Part shown: piece after piece, positions 1 through 9,294 of the stretch | Numbering within the stretch: the first letter of the stretch is position 1 | How the letters are laid out: each line of letters opens with the position of its first letter | DNA from: Acidobacteria bacterium Mor1 | Lineage (GTDB): Bacteria; Acidobacteriota; Polarisedimenticolia; Polarisedimenticolales; Polarisedimenticolaceae | Direction of reading: 5' to 3' | Length of the DNA stretch: 64,000 bases | Assembly (NCBI GenBank): GCA_001664505.1 | Contig: CP011806.1 | Location: 968,400-1,032,399 of the forward strand | The notes under the pieces: generated by a model | The model's database searches: none | What the model was told of the DNA's origin: nothing | What the model saw: only the letters and a program-made list of their open reading frames with translations | Made by a program: the position numbers and the translations under genes

Positions 1-576
1 GCCGTCGCTCTCGGAGTCGAGGCGCACCGGGTAGCCACCCTCCTTCAGCTTGCGCACGACCCGCTCGACCGAATCCCGGTCGCGGCCGGCCAACACCTGC
101 ACGAAGAACGGCCCGGATTCGGAAACGGTGCTCGACGGGGCCGGAGACGCCTTGGCTTCCATCGTGCCCTCGGCGGTGCCGGTGTCCGACGACGGCTTGG
201 GCGTGGCGGCGGCGGGCTTGGGAGTCGCTTCCGCCGGTTTGCGTTCGGCGGTCTGTGTCCCCTCGGGTTTCGACGCGGGTTTGGGCTTCTGCACCTGGCG
301 CTGGGGCTCGAGCTGCTTCTCCTCGCCGTCCAGGGTGTCGAAGAAGGTCATGTCGCTGCCGACGTCGCCGCTATCGCTGACCTCGACATTCCCCAGAGGA
401 TCCGCCGCCGCGGCGGCGCCGCCGAACGCGGCCACCTGAGGCGCCTGGCGCCGCTCGTACCAGCGGCCGGCGAAGAACGAGCCGGCGACGACGGCCATCA
501 GCAGGCCTCCCGCCACGACCAGCGTCATGCCCTCGAGTCTGAACTCGCGAACGTCTCGATCCTGCTCATCAGACAT
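1..576 (-). CDS. SPOR-domain membrane protein (3' end cut by window)
   Basis: Envelope protein expected to bind denuded peptidoglycan through a C-terminal SPOR domain. It opens with ATG at 576 and is open to the left edge, so at least 192 codons are present and the stop is outside. Visible parts: a short cytoplasmic N-terminus, one membrane helix at about residues 17-37, an Ala/Pro/Lys-rich linker (about 60-150) carrying a TFFDTL motif that I associate with this class of SPOR protein, then the start of the SPOR domain (FFVQVLAGRD, from about residue 157). The start codon overlaps the stop of the upstream GGDEF gene by 8 bases, so the two are probably translationally coupled. The class is clear; its specific role (division or cell-wall remodelling) is inferred. 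Confidence 0.8.
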   Translation of the reverse strand, partial: MSDEQDRDVREFRLEGMTLVVAGGLLMAVVAGSFFAGRWYERRQAPQVAAFGGAAAAADPLGNVEVSDSGDVGSDMTFFDTLDGEEKQLEPQRQVQKPKPASKPEGTQTAERKPAEATPKPAAATPKPSSDTGTAEGTMEAKASPAPSSTVSESGPFFVQVLAGRDRDSVERVVRKLKEGGYPVRLDSESDG

Positions 577-1627
577 CGGTATCCCCCGCAATCTCCGCCA
601 CCCCGACGGAGTTCTTCTCGGCCCGCTTGATCCGCTGCATCGCACGGTCGGCGAGCTGCACGAGCCCTTCCTTGCTCCGGGCATGCAGCGGATAGGACGC
701 GATGCCCATCGACGCGGTCAGCACGATCCCGGTGCCGCCCACATCGTTGACCAGGAAGGGCTGGCTCGCGATCGCCTCGCGAACGCGCTCGGCCACTTCC
801 AGGGCTCCGTGCCACTCGGTCTCGGGCAGCACGATACAGAATTCGTCTCCGCCGAAGCGGAACAGCTTGTCGAACTTGCGCACCTTGGAACGCACCCGGA
901 CCGACACCTCGTACAGCGAGCGGCTGCCGGCGGCGTGTCCGTGGTCGTTGTTGACCTGCTTGAGGCCGTCCATGTCGAAGAAGATCAGCGACAGGGGGGC
1001 CCGGAAGCGGGAGGCGCGGGCCAGCTCTTCGGGCAGGAACTCCTCGAAGTAGCGGCGGTTGAAGCAGCGGGCGGTGTCGTCCTTGATCACCAGGTCCCGC
1101 ATCGAGCCGACCTGGATCGCATTGGCTACCGCGGGCCGGGTCATCTCGATCAACTGCACCAGGGCGTCGATCTCGGTCTGCCCCGGCTCCTCGCTGAACA
1201 CCAGCCAGAGGAACCCGGCGGCGTCGGCGCCGGCGTCCGGCTCGATCCGCAACACGTAGCTCGAAACCACCTGCTCGTCGGGCCACATCTCGGCCAGGGA
1301 GCTGAACGGGCCGAGGCCGTCATGGCGCTGGGCGGTCGGCGCCGGCCCCGCGGCCAGGCGGTGGGCCCCCAGTCCCTGCAGCGCGCGAAAGCGCGGATCG
1401 GCCTCGGGGACCGAACCGGCGATCGGAATCGTGACCTTGGAATCTTCGCCGGGGCCGAAGGCGAAGCCGACTTCGGCAGGGGTCCAGGCCATGGCCCGCT
1501 CCAGCAGGGCCCGCAACTGTTGGTTCAGGTCGAGATGGCGATAGACCTCGAGAATCGCGCCCAACAGCTCGCTGTCGGACATCGTCGAGGTCTCGGAACT
1601 ACGGGTCCGCATCTCGGCCGGATCCAC
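569..1627 (-). CDS. GGDEF-domain diguanylate cyclase
   Basis: Predicted cytoplasmic enzyme that makes c-di-GMP from two GTP. The C-terminal half (about residues 175-335) is a GGDEF domain with an intact GGDEF motif at 259-263 and the FFDMDGLKQVND-type metal/substrate segment near 216-228. An RxxD inhibitory site (R250-D253) lies five residues upstream, so product feedback inhibition is likely. The N-terminal ~170 residues look like a GAF-type sensory domain, without a motif that identifies a ligand. There is no membrane helix. The start could also be the internal Met at residue 16 (MSDSELL), which begins the conserved-looking part. The gene precedes and overlaps the SPOR gene. Confidence 0.88.
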   Translation of the reverse strand: MDPAEMRTRSSETSTMSDSELLGAILEVYRHLDLNQQLRALLERAMAWTPAEVGFAFGPGEDSKVTIPIAGSVPEADPRFRALQGLGAHRLAAGPAPTAQRHDGLGPFSSLAEMWPDEQVVSSYVLRIEPDAGADAAGFLWLVFSEEPGQTEIDALVQLIEMTRPAVANAIQVGSMRDLVIKDDTARCFNRRYFEEFLPEELARASRFRAPLSLIFFDMDGLKQVNNDHGHAAGSRSLYEVSVRVRSKVRKFDKLFRFGGDEFCIVLPETEWHGALEVAERVREAIASQPFLVNDVGGTGIVLTASMGIASYPLHARSKEGLVQLADRAMQRIKRAEKNSVGVAEIAGDTDV

Positions 1628-1643
1628 CCAGATATCTCCCTGG

Positions 1644-2402
1644 CTACTTCTCGCCCAGCCGGTTGAACGCCTTCAAGAGCTCCACCGGAAGCGGGAACAC
1701 CAAGGTGGAGTTTCGTTCTGAGGCGATTTCCGTCAAGGTCTGGAGGTAACGAAGTTGGAGCGTCATCTCGTTTTGGGCCATCTTTTCGGCCGCCTCGGCG
1801 AGCTGGCTGGAGGCCTGAAGCTCTCCGTCGGCGTGGATGACCTTCGCCCTCTTTTCGCGTTCCGCCTCGGCCTGACGGGCCATGGCTCGCTGCATGGACT
1901 CGGGCAAATCCACGTGTTTAACCTCGACCGAGGAGACCTTGATACCCCAGGGGTCGGTCTGGCGGTCCAGGATCCCCTGGAGCTCGATGTTGATCTTGTC
2001 CCGCTCCGACAACAGCTCGTCCAGCTCGACCTGGCCGAGAACCGAGCGGAGGGTGGTCTGAGACAGCTGGCTGGTGGCGTAGTGGTAGTTCTCGACCTCG
2101 ACCACGGCGTTACGCGGGTTCATCACCCGGAAGTAGACCACCGCGTTGACCTTGATCGAGACGTTGTCCTTGGTGATGACGTCCTGGGGCGGCACGTCAT
2201 GGACCACCGTCCGCATCGAGATGCGCACCATGCGGTCCAGCACCGGGAAGATGAACACCACACCCGGGCCCTTGGGCTCGGGCAGCAGGCGCCCCAGGCG
2301 GAAGACCACGCCACGCTCGTATTCGGGCAGGATCTTGATCGCGTTGATGATCAAGAGCACCAGCACGATGAGCGCGCCGAACAGTCCGTAGTACAGGCCC
2401 AC
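1644..2402 (-). CDS. Slipin / stomatin-like SPFH (band 7) protein
   Basis: Membrane-anchored scaffold of the stomatin/slipin family. Residues 1-24 form a hydrophobic anchor, residues 25-190 the SPFH domain ([10 protein letters not shown], then a [16 protein letters not shown] strand typical of slipins), and the C-terminal third an Ala/Glu-rich coiled coil ([18 protein letters not shown]). Its length of 252 residues is normal for the family. It starts one base after the stop of the NfeD-type gene, the classic slipin/NfeD operon in which the NfeD protease is thought to act on or with the slipin. It has no separate promoter and is probably expressed from the nfeD promoter. Confidence 0.93.
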   Translation of the reverse strand: MGLYYGLFGALIVLVLLIINAIKILPEYERGVVFRLGRLLPEPKGPGVVFIFPVLDRMVRISMRTVVHDVPPQDVITKDNVSIKVNAVVYFRVMNPRNAVVEVENYHYATSQLSQTTLRSVLGQVELDELLSERDKINIELQGILDRQTDPWGIKVSSVEVKHVDLPESMQRAMARQAEAEREKRAKVIHADGELQASSQLAEAAEKMAQNEMTLQLRYLQTLTEIASERNSTLVFPLPVELLKAFNRLGEK

Positions 2403-2403
2403 G

Positions 2404-3714
2404 TCAGCTCCTCTCGCCGGCGTCCGCCGGCTCGACCGTCAGTTGCATGCCGTCGACGGCGACCACGCGCACGCGCATGCCCTCGACCAAATCTCCGGCG
2501 TTGCTGTGGGCGTCCCACACCTCGCCGTTGACGAATACCTTACCGCCCCCATCGAGCACCCGGGATACCTCGCCCACCGAACCCGCCAGCCCCTCGACGC
2601 CGGTCGCCACCGGCACGCGCTGGGCCGAGATCGCGAAGCGCAGGGCCACGACCATCAGGCCCCCGACCATCAGGCTCATCGGCACGTAGACGGTCCAGGG
2701 GACGCGGAGTTCGGGGATCGGCCCGTCGATCAGCATCGAGGAGCCGAGGATCAGACAGATCAAGCCTCCCAGGGACAGCAGTCCGTGGGAGACGAACTTC
2801 AGTTCGAGGACGAACAGCACCAGCGCGCCGACGATCAGCAAGATGCCGAAGGCCGAGACCGGCAGGATCTGCGCGGCAAAGGCGAAGGCGATCAGGCAGA
2901 CGACACCCAGCACCGCAGGAAAGATCAGGCCGGGGTTCTGGTACTCGAAGTAGAGCCCGGCGAAACCGAGCAACAACAGGATCTGGGCCAGGGCCGGCGA
3001 CCCCACGACCTCGAGCATCTGCTGACGCCAGTCGAGTTCCACCTCGATGACCTCGGCGCCGGCGGTTTCCAGCACCACGGCGTCGCCGTTGAAGCGGGTC
3101 AGCGCGAAGCCGTCGAGCATCTCCAGCAGCTCGTCCCGGTCGGCCGCGATCAAGTCGATCAGCCGAGCTTCGAGCGCCGCGCTCTCCTCGTAGGACGCGG
3201 CATCGAACACGGTCTTTTCGGCGGCTTCCTTGTCCCGGCCGCGGCGTTCCGCCAACGATCGCAACAAGGCGGCAGTGTCCTGGTTCGCCTTGCGCAGCAG
3301 CACGTTGTCGTCGCTGCCCTCGCCGTTGCCGAACACCGTAGACGCAGCGCCGGTGCGGGTTCCCGGGGCCATCGCCGCCACGTCGGCGGCCATCAGGATG
3401 AAGAATCCGGCGGAAGCTGCGTGGGTCCCCGACGGGCCGACCCAGACCACCACGGGCACTTCCGAGGCAAGCATCCGCTGGACCAGGGTCTCGGTGGCGG
3501 AGAGCAAGCCGCCGGGGGTATCGATGCGCACAAGCACCAGGTCTTCTCCCTGAGCTTCTGCAGTGTCGATGGCCTTGATGATGCGCTGGACGGTGACGGA
3601 GGTGACTTCGGTATCGAACTCGACGTAGCGGACCATAGGCCCGGCGGCCAGGACGGCCGGGGCGAGGGCGATTACCGCAAGCAGCAAGACGACGGTCAGG
3701 GGTCGAAGCCGCAT
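2404..3714 (-). CDS. NfeD-family membrane-bound ClpP-class serine protease
   Basis: Long-form NfeD protein (436 residues). Order: signal peptide (1-24); ClpP/crotonase-like protease domain (about 25-225) with RIDTPGG and the nucleophile region HAASAGFF (Ser about 101); four to five membrane helices (about 235-365); and a small C-terminal OB-fold NfeD domain ([11 protein letters not shown] to the end). In this family a Ser-Lys dyad cleaves hydrophobic stretches of the partner slipin, whose gene follows immediately. A near-consensus promoter sits so close to the ATG that the mRNA would have almost no leader, and there is no ribosome binding site, so translation is probably leaderless. Confidence 0.92.
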   Translation of the reverse strand: MRLRPLTVVLLLAVIALAPAVLAAGPMVRYVEFDTEVTSVTVQRIIKAIDTAEAQGEDLVLVRIDTPGGLLSATETLVQRMLASEVPVVVWVGPSGTHAASAGFFILMAADVAAMAPGTRTGAASTVFGNGEGSDDNVLLRKANQDTAALLRSLAERRGRDKEAAEKTVFDAASYEESAALEARLIDLIAADRDELLEMLDGFALTRFNGDAVVLETAGAEVIEVELDWRQQMLEVVGSPALAQILLLLGFAGLYFEYQNPGLIFPAVLGVVCLIAFAFAAQILPVSAFGILLIVGALVLFVLELKFVSHGLLSLGGLICLILGSSMLIDGPIPELRVPWTVYVPMSLMVGGLMVVALRFAISAQRVPVATGVEGLAGSVGEVSRVLDGGGKVFVNGEVWDAHSNAGDLVEGMRVRVVAVDGMQLTVEPADAGERS

Positions 3715-3720
3715 GGCTCG

Positions 3721-3750
3721 ATTATATCGGGAGCGGACCTAAGCGATCAA
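3721..3750 (-). promoter_or_regulatory. Promoter of the nfeD-slipin operon (leaderless)
   Basis: On the minus strand a TTGATC -35 box (3750-3745) is followed after 18 bases by a perfect TATAAT -10 box (3726-3721). Only six bases (CGAGCC) separate it from the nfeD ATG at 3714, so transcription should start at or next to the A of the start codon. No Shine-Dalgarno sequence is present. Confidence 0.6.
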
Positions 3751-3795
3751 GCTACAGACGTTTACGGAAGGCACCTGCGCCGGAGCGAACCCGGC

Positions 3796-6141
3796 CTAGC
3801 GGCCGCCCCGGAGAGCATCGAGGGCCTGACCCGCCTTGGAGCTTCCGGGATTGCGCTTGAGCGCCTCCTCGAGGGTGGTGATCGCCTCGTCCCGGCGCCC
3901 CTTGCCCTCGAGCCAGCGAGCCAGTTCCACCGATCCGTCGACGAAGGAAGGATCCCGGCGCTCAGCCTGGGCGTACTGGGCCCTGGCCATCTGCTCCTCG
4001 TCCCGCCGCAGGGCGACGTTGCCCAGGAAGAATGGCGGACGGGGGTCGGCGGGACGGATTCGGCCCAGGGCCTGGAATGCCTCGACCGCTCCGTCGAGGT
4101 CGCCGGACTGGATCCGGGCGACTCCGAGTTCGCCGAGCCAGTCGCCGTTGAGTTCCGCCTCCTGGTCGAGGGCCCCCTCGAAGGCCAGCGCAGCGCTGGC
4201 GGGATCTCCGGCCTGCATCAACAGGCGGCCCGCCTGCACCAGGGTGCCGGCCTCCCCTGCCTTGGCCACCGCCAGCCGCTTGGCGTCGGCCAGGGCGGCC
4301 TCGGCGTCGCCGGCGCGCCAGTTCATCAGGAAGCTGCTGGCCCGGGCCTCGCCGTGGCGGGGGTTGTCGGCCAGCACCGAGTCGATCAACTGCCGGGCCT
4401 CGCCGGTCTCCCCCCGGTCGTTGAGGATGCGGGCCAGGTCGACCCGGGCCTCGGTGTTGCGCGGGTCCATCACCAGCAGGTCCCGGAACTGCTTGATCGC
4501 CTTGTCCATCTGGCCCGTTGCCTGATAGACGCCGGCCATCAGCCCCATGGCCTTGGGCACCATCACCCCATGGTTGGGGTCCTTGATCGCGGCATCCAGG
4601 TTTTGCTTCGCGGTCCACTCGGCCTCGTCGTAGCGGCGCAGTTCGATCAGCGCCTTGACCCGCGAGGCCCTGGCCAGGTGGTTCTTGGCGTTGGCGGCGA
4701 GAATCTCGTCGATGACCACCAGGCTCTCGGCGTACTTCTCGTCGGCAATCAGCTGGCGGGCGTCGTCGAGCCGCCGCAACTCGCCGATCATCTCCTTGGG
4801 GTCCGGGAGGTCGCTGATCGCCTTATTTTCGTCAACATCAAAGGTCATCCCGTCGGAACCGCCCAGATATCCGAGCTTCCGTAGGTTCTCCATCTGCTCG
4901 TCGTCGGCGCTCCTGCTGGCGTTCAGACTGCCCCCGGAAACCGACGCCTCTTTCCAGGCCGCCAGCCTTCCGGCCAGCTCCCGGGCGCGGTCCGGGTCGC
5001 TGTCGAACAGGTTGTTCATCTCGTCGGGATCGGACTGCAGGTCGTAGAGCTCGGGCGTCGGCGCCTCGATGTACTTGTAGCGGGAACCACGGGCCGAGTA
5101 GAGCTCGCTCCAGCCGAACTCGATCCGGGGCATCAGCGACTCGCCGTAGACCCAGGCGTCGAGGCCGTCCTCCTCCTGGTTGATCCGGGGCATCAGATCC
5201 TGCCCCTGGACCTCCGCGCCGATGGCCCGGCCGGTCAGGCTCAGCAGGGTCGGCAGGACGTCCACCTGCTCCACCGGACCGCTGACGCGCACCCCCTCGG
5301 ACAAGAGCCCCGGCGCACGCATCATGAAGGGCACGTGCATCGCCCCTTCGTAGACGAACAGCCCGTGGGTCCGTTCGCCGTGCTCTTCGAGACTCTCCCC
5401 GTGGTCGCCGATCACCACCAGGATGGAATCATCGTAGATCCCGTCGGCCTCGAGCCGGGCGATCAGGTCCCCCAGCGCCGCGTCGGTGTAGGAGATCTCC
5501 CGGGCGTACCCCTCGCCGACGATCCCCTCCCGCTCCGGCGGTGCATAGGGATCGTGGGGATCGTAGTAGTGAACCCACATGAAGAACGGCCCGCCCGGAC
5601 GCCGGTCCAGCCACTCGAAGACCGAGGCGTTGACCTCCTCGGCGGTCCGCTCGGCGGCAAAGAGGTTGTCCTCGCCCCCCTGGTAGCGGTCCTGGTCCAC
5701 ATCGCTGTAGTGATCGAAGCCCTGCTCGACCCCGTAGCCCTTGTTCATCACGTAGGCCGCAATGAACCCGGCTGTGCGGAAGCCCTCGGCACCGACGATC
5801 TCGGTCAGGGTCTCGGCCTCGTCGGGCAGGTAGTAGATGCCGTTATGCCGCACCCCGTGGGACGCCGGGTAGCGCCCGGTCAAGATGCTCGAGTGGGAGG
5901 GGAGCGTCAGCGGCACCTGGGACATCGCCTCCTCGAACAGCACCCCCTCGGCGGCGATGCGGTCGAGCACCGGCGTCGGCACCCGGTCGCTGCCGTAGGC
6001 GCCGATGTAGTCCGCCCGGGTGGTATCCAGGGTCACCAGGATGATCGAACGCTTTTCGGGAGGCGGAGCGCCGCAGCCCAGGAGCGAAAACGCCGCCAGC
6101 GCCAGCAGCGGCGCCGCGGCCGCGCGCAAGAGGCTGCGCAT
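3796..6141 (-). CDS. Sulfatase-like alkaline-phosphatase-superfamily lipoprotein with C-terminal TPR repeats
   Basis: 781-residue exported protein. The start is the ATG at 6141, overlapping the coaD stop (TGATG). The N-terminus is a lipoprotein signal (LLALAAFSLLGCG, lipobox Cys about 23). Residues about 30-400 are a sulfatase domain: LVTLDTTRADYIGAYG (metal-binding Asp pair), LPSHSSILTGRYP, DPHDPYAPP and VIGDHGESLEEHG. The catalytic position that is Cys or Ser in true type I sulfatases is Thr here (LTLPSHSS), so a formylglycine cannot form; Thr is used by phosphodiesterase and phosphotransferase relatives. Residues about 480-781 are TPR-type repeats. A paralogue with the same layout lies at 13933-16242. 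The substrate is unknown; a phospho-ester or envelope polymer is as likely as a sulfate ester. Confidence 0.85.
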   Translation of the reverse strand: MRSLLRAAAAPLLALAAFSLLGCGAPPPEKRSIILVTLDTTRADYIGAYGSDRVPTPVLDRIAAEGVLFEEAMSQVPLTLPSHSSILTGRYPASHGVRHNGIYYLPDEAETLTEIVGAEGFRTAGFIAAYVMNKGYGVEQGFDHYSDVDQDRYQGGEDNLFAAERTAEEVNASVFEWLDRRPGGPFFMWVHYYDPHDPYAPPEREGIVGEGYAREISYTDAALGDLIARLEADGIYDDSILVVIGDHGESLEEHGERTHGLFVYEGAMHVPFMMRAPGLLSEGVRVSGPVEQVDVLPTLLSLTGRAIGAEVQGQDLMPRINQEEDGLDAWVYGESLMPRIEFGWSELYSARGSRYKYIEAPTPELYDLQSDPDEMNNLFDSDPDRARELAGRLAAWKEASVSGGSLNASRSADDEQMENLRKLGYLGGSDGMTFDVDENKAISDLPDPKEMIGELRRLDDARQLIADEKYAESLVVIDEILAANAKNHLARASRVKALIELRRYDEAEWTAKQNLDAAIKDPNHGVMVPKAMGLMAGVYQATGQMDKAIKQFRDLLVMDPRNTEARVDLARILNDRGETGEARQLIDSVLADNPRHGEARASSFLMNWRAGDAEAALADAKRLAVAKAGEAGTLVQAGRLLMQAGDPASAALAFEGALDQEAELNGDWLGELGVARIQSGDLDGAVEAFQALGRIRPADPRPPFFLGNVALRRDEEQMARAQYAQAERRDPSFVDGSVELARWLEGKGRRDEAITTLEEALKRNPGSSKAGQALDALRGGR

Positions 6142-6638
6142 CAGGAACTCCGGAAACGCTTCAGCAGAGCCTGCTCCACCGAATCCGGGACCAGGCCCGA
6201 GATGTTTCCGCCGAAGCGGGCCACCTCGCGCACCAGCTTGCTCGAGAGGTAGGAGTAAGACTCGCTGGGAACCATGAACACCGTCTCGATCTCCTCGATC
6301 AGGCGGCGGTTCATCATGGCCATCTGCAGCTCGTACTCGAAGTCGGAGACCGCGCGAATGCCGCGGACGATCACGCTTGCGCCGATCTTCCGGGCGTAGT
6401 CCACCAGCAACCCGCCGAAGCTGTCGACACGCACGTTGGGCCAGGCCTTGACCGCGTCCCGCATGAACGCGACCCGCTCCTCGGTGCTGAAGGTCGGCTG
6501 CTTGTTCTCGTTGAGCAGCACCGCCATCACCACCTCGTCGAAGTGGCGGCTGGCCCGCTCGGTCAGGTCCAGGTGGCCGTTGGTAACCGGGTCGAAGGTG
6601 CCCGGATAGACCGCAATGCGTTTCACGGATTCTCCCAT
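6141..6638 (-). CDS. coaD: Pantetheine-phosphate adenylyltransferase (CoaD)
   Basis: Catalyses the fourth step of coenzyme A synthesis, 4'-phosphopantetheine + ATP to dephospho-CoA. The 165-residue protein shows the nucleotidyltransferase start AVYPGTFDPVTNGHLDL with the TNGH motif, the VRGIRAVSDFEYELQMA segment that contacts pantetheine, and the second ATP motif as LSSKLVREVA. Its length matches the family. It shares one base with the following sulfatase-like gene. Which GTG/ATG is used at the very N-terminus (MGESVKRI or later) is a minor uncertainty. Confidence 0.97.
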   Translation of the reverse strand: MGESVKRIAVYPGTFDPVTNGHLDLTERASRHFDEVVMAVLLNENKQPTFSTEERVAFMRDAVKAWPNVRVDSFGGLLVDYARKIGASVIVRGIRAVSDFEYELQMAMMNRRLIEEIETVFMVPSESYSYLSSKLVREVARFGGNISGLVPDSVEQALLKRFRSS

Positions 6639-6675
6639 GAAGGAAAGGGTACACGAGCCCCGGCGAGGCGCATCC

Positions 6676-8349
6676 TCAACGTGCCGAGGCGGCGGCCCGC
6701 AGGAGTTCGCGGGCGTTCTGACGGGAAGCCCGGGAGATCTCGCGGCCGCCCAGCATCCGGGCCAGCTCGTCGATCCGCTGGTCGTCGCTCAACTCCAGCA
6801 CCTCGGTGACCGTCCGCTCCCCCTGGACCTCCTTGCGCACCTGGAAGTGCCGGTCGCCGTGGGAGGCGACCTGGGGCAAGTGGGTCACGCAGAGCACCTG
6901 GTGCCGGCCGGAAAGCCGAGCCAGCCGGGCGCCGACCGCATCGGCCACGGCCCCGCTGACGCCGGTATCCACCTCGTCGAAGACCATCGACCGGGCCTGT
7001 TCGGCGTCGCCCAGCACCACGTGGAGCGCCAGCATCACCCGGGAGAGTTCGCCCCCCGACGCGACCCGGGCCAGAGGCCGCGGCGGCTCGCCCGGGTTGG
7101 CCTGGAGCCTGAGCTCCGCTCGCTCGGTCCCGCGGGGACCCGGCTCGGCGGCTTCCAACTCGATGCTGAGCCTCGCCTTGGCCAGGGAGAGGTCGGCGAG
7201 TTGCTCCTCGACCGCCGGGCCCAGGGTGCCGGCGGCCTTGCGCCGCTTGCGGGTCAGCTTCGCCGCGGCCTTGTCGAACTTGCCCTTCGCCGCTTCGACC
7301 TCGGCCTGCACCTTCTCCAGTTCGTCGTCGAAGTGTTCCAGCTGGGCCAGCTCCGCCCGTGCCGCCTCGGCGTGGTCGAGCACCGCCTGTTCGTTCTCGC
7401 CGTAGTGCAGCAGCAGCCGCTCGATCTCGGCGTGGCGGGACTCGGCGGACTCCAGCCGGGCCGGGTCGAAGTCGGCGCGGTCCCGGTAGTCGCGGAACGC
7501 GTCGCCGACATCCTGCAGATCCAACCGCGCCTGCTCGACCCGCTCGGCGAGCTCCCCCAGCGACGGATCGATCTCCGCCAGCCGCCCGGCGTCCCGGGCC
7601 GCGGCGGCGGCGAGGGAGGACGCGTTGGACTCCCCCTCGTAAAGCGAGCCCACCAACTTCTCCAGCAGGTCCTGCACCTCGCCGGCGTGGCGCAGCACGC
7701 TGCGCTCCTGGTCGAGTTGTTCCAGTTCGCCGGGCTGCAGCGCCACGGCGTCGATCTCGCTCAGTTGGCGGCGCAGTTCCTCGGCACGGAGCAGGCGGCT
7801 CTTGCCCCGCTCGCGTAGATCGTCGAGCGCCTGCTGCCGCTCGAGCCAGGCGCTCCAGGCGGCAGCCACCCCCTCCCGCTCCTTGCCGTGGTCGCCGAAG
7901 CGATCGAGCAGGGCCAGCTGGCGCTCGGGAGAGAGCAGGCTCTGGGCTTCGTGCTGACCGTGAAGGTCGATCAGTCCTCCGGCGAGATCCCGCAACACGG
8001 TCACCGTCGACGGAGAGCCGTTGATGAACACCCGGCCGCCCCCGGAAGCCGCGACCTCACGGCGGACGATCAGGCCCCCGTCTTCGTCGGGCTCGAGCCC
8101 CCGCTCTTCCAATAGCTCTTGCAGGCGCTCGCGGTCGGCGGGTTCGAACACCGCCTCGACCACCGCCCGCTTGGCGCCCCGGCGCACGGCTGCGGTATCC
8201 GCCCGGGCGCCGGCGACCAGGCCCAGGGCGTCGACGAGGATCGACTTGCCTGCGCCGGTCTCGCCGGTCAGCAAGTTGAGGCCGGGACCGAAGGTCACGG
8301 TCAGTTCCTGGATGAGGACCAGATCCCGAATGCGAAGCGTGGTGAGCAT
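6676..8349 (-). CDS. recN: DNA repair protein RecN
   Basis: SMC-like ATPase in double-strand-break repair. The 557-residue protein begins with the ABC head half (LNLLTGETGAGKS, Walker A, residues about 24-36), runs through a long Ala/Glu/Leu coiled coil (about 150-390), and ends with the second head half: signature VASGGELSRVMLAL, Walker B MVFDEVDTGVSG and the H-loop CVTHLPQVA. All ATPase motifs are intact. It is transcribed away from the tol operon, with a 264-base divergent intergenic region between them. Confidence 0.97.
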   Translation of the reverse strand: MLTTLRIRDLVLIQELTVTFGPGLNLLTGETGAGKSILVDALGLVAGARADTAAVRRGAKRAVVEAVFEPADRERLQELLEERGLEPDEDGGLIVRREVAASGGGRVFINGSPSTVTVLRDLAGGLIDLHGQHEAQSLLSPERQLALLDRFGDHGKEREGVAAAWSAWLERQQALDDLRERGKSRLLRAEELRRQLSEIDAVALQPGELEQLDQERSVLRHAGEVQDLLEKLVGSLYEGESNASSLAAAAARDAGRLAEIDPSLGELAERVEQARLDLQDVGDAFRDYRDRADFDPARLESAESRHAEIERLLLHYGENEQAVLDHAEAARAELAQLEHFDDELEKVQAEVEAAKGKFDKAAAKLTRKRRKAAGTLGPAVEEQLADLSLAKARLSIELEAAEPGPRGTERAELRLQANPGEPPRPLARVASGGELSRVMLALHVVLGDAEQARSMVFDEVDTGVSGAVADAVGARLARLSGRHQVLCVTHLPQVASHGDRHFQVRKEVQGERTVTEVLELSDDQRIDELARMLGGREISRASRQNARELLRAAASAR

Positions 8350-8472
8350 CGGCGTCCGTTGTCGGAGGAGATGCGGACGTTAACACCGGCGAAGTCGGCC
8401 GGTCAACGGCTGTGATTTGCCGCCGCCGACATCACGCCATGAAGGTCGGCGGGGCGAATTCGCGCCTGATTG

Positions 8473-8502
8473 TTTTGACCGGACAACTGGCACTGGTTTA
8501 GC
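8473..8502 (+). promoter_or_regulatory. Probable promoter of the tol-pal operon
   Basis: TTGACC (8473-8478) and TAGCAT (8497-8502) are separated by 18 bases and face tolQ, predicting a transcript start near 8510 and a leader of about 100 bases. It is the best sigma-70-like site seen in the recN-tolQ intergenic region (8350-8613), in which I see no gene. Confidence 0.45.
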
Positions 8503-8613
8503 ATGGAATGACCGGTGCCGAACATCGTCGTGGCGCCGGCCGGACGTTCGTCCGTGGGGCGGAGGCAGAGCCTTGACGCCGAGATCGATCCCGGCACATG
8601 AAAGGAGAATCGG

Positions 8614-9294
8614 TTGATCGCACAGGGCGCTCACAACCTCGATGTCTGGTCGCTGGTAAGCCAGGCGGGGCCGCTGATCAAGGCAATCATGCTGCTGCTG
8701 CTCGGCTTCTCGGTCTTCTCCTGGGGCATCATGGCCGAGCGAATGCGCCGTTTTCGCCGCGCCGAGCGCGAATCGGAAAAGTTCCTCGAGGCGTTTCACG
8801 AGGGTGGCGGCCTGGCCGCGATCCACGACAAGACGAAGAAGCTCGAGTGGAGCCCGATCGCCGACATCTTCCGTGCCGGCTTCCGTGAGATCAGCCTCAA
8901 TCCCCCGCCGGAGGGTCAGGCGCTTCAGGGGATTCACCTGGACGCCATCGACCGCACACTGAGAAAAAATGCCACGGTTCAGGCCAGCGAGATGGAAAGA
9001 AGTCTCGGGTTCCTCGCAACTACCGCCAGCGCCACGCCGTTTATCGGACTGTTCGGAACGGTGTGGGGGATCATGAACGCATTCCGCGGCATCGGCGCTT
9101 CGGGGAGCGCCACCCTGGCGGCCTACGCCCCGGGCATCGCCGAGGCGCTGATCGTCACCGCCATCGGCCTGGCCGCCGCGATCCCCGCGGTGATCGGCTA
9201 CAACCACTTCCTGGGACGGCTGCGTGAGTTCGACGCGCGGGTGGACGAGTTCATCGCCGACTTCATCCACCGGGTCCAGGGGCGGAGAAGCTAG
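8614..9294 (+). CDS. tolQ: TolQ proton-channel subunit (MotA/TolQ/ExbB family)
   Basis: Inner-membrane component of the Tol-Pal energiser. The start is TTG at 8614: a strong AAAGGAGAA lies at 8601-8609, and the nearby ATG at 8598 is out of frame and sits on that site. The 226-residue protein has the family layout: an N-terminal helix (about 20-42), a cytoplasmic domain, then two helices with the signature ATPFIGLFGTVWGIMNAF and a third ending IGLAAAIPAVIGYN. The adjacent tolR, tolA-like, tolB, pal and cpoB genes make TolQ more likely than ExbB or MotA. Confidence 0.95.
   Translation: MIAQGAHNLDVWSLVSQAGPLIKAIMLLLLGFSVFSWGIMAERMRRFRRAERESEKFLEAFHEGGGLAAIHDKTKKLEWSPIADIFRAGFREISLNPPPEGQALQGIHLDAIDRTLRKNATVQASEMERSLGFLATTASATPFIGLFGTVWGIMNAFRGIGASGSATLAAYAPGIAEALIVTAIGLAAAIPAVIGYNHFLGRLREFDARVDEFIADFIHRVQGRRS

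Noticed and set aside
2443-4884. Plus-strand open frame of about 813 codons opposite nfeD and the sulfatase-like gene
   Set aside because: Low-complexity shadow translation without ribosome site or domain.
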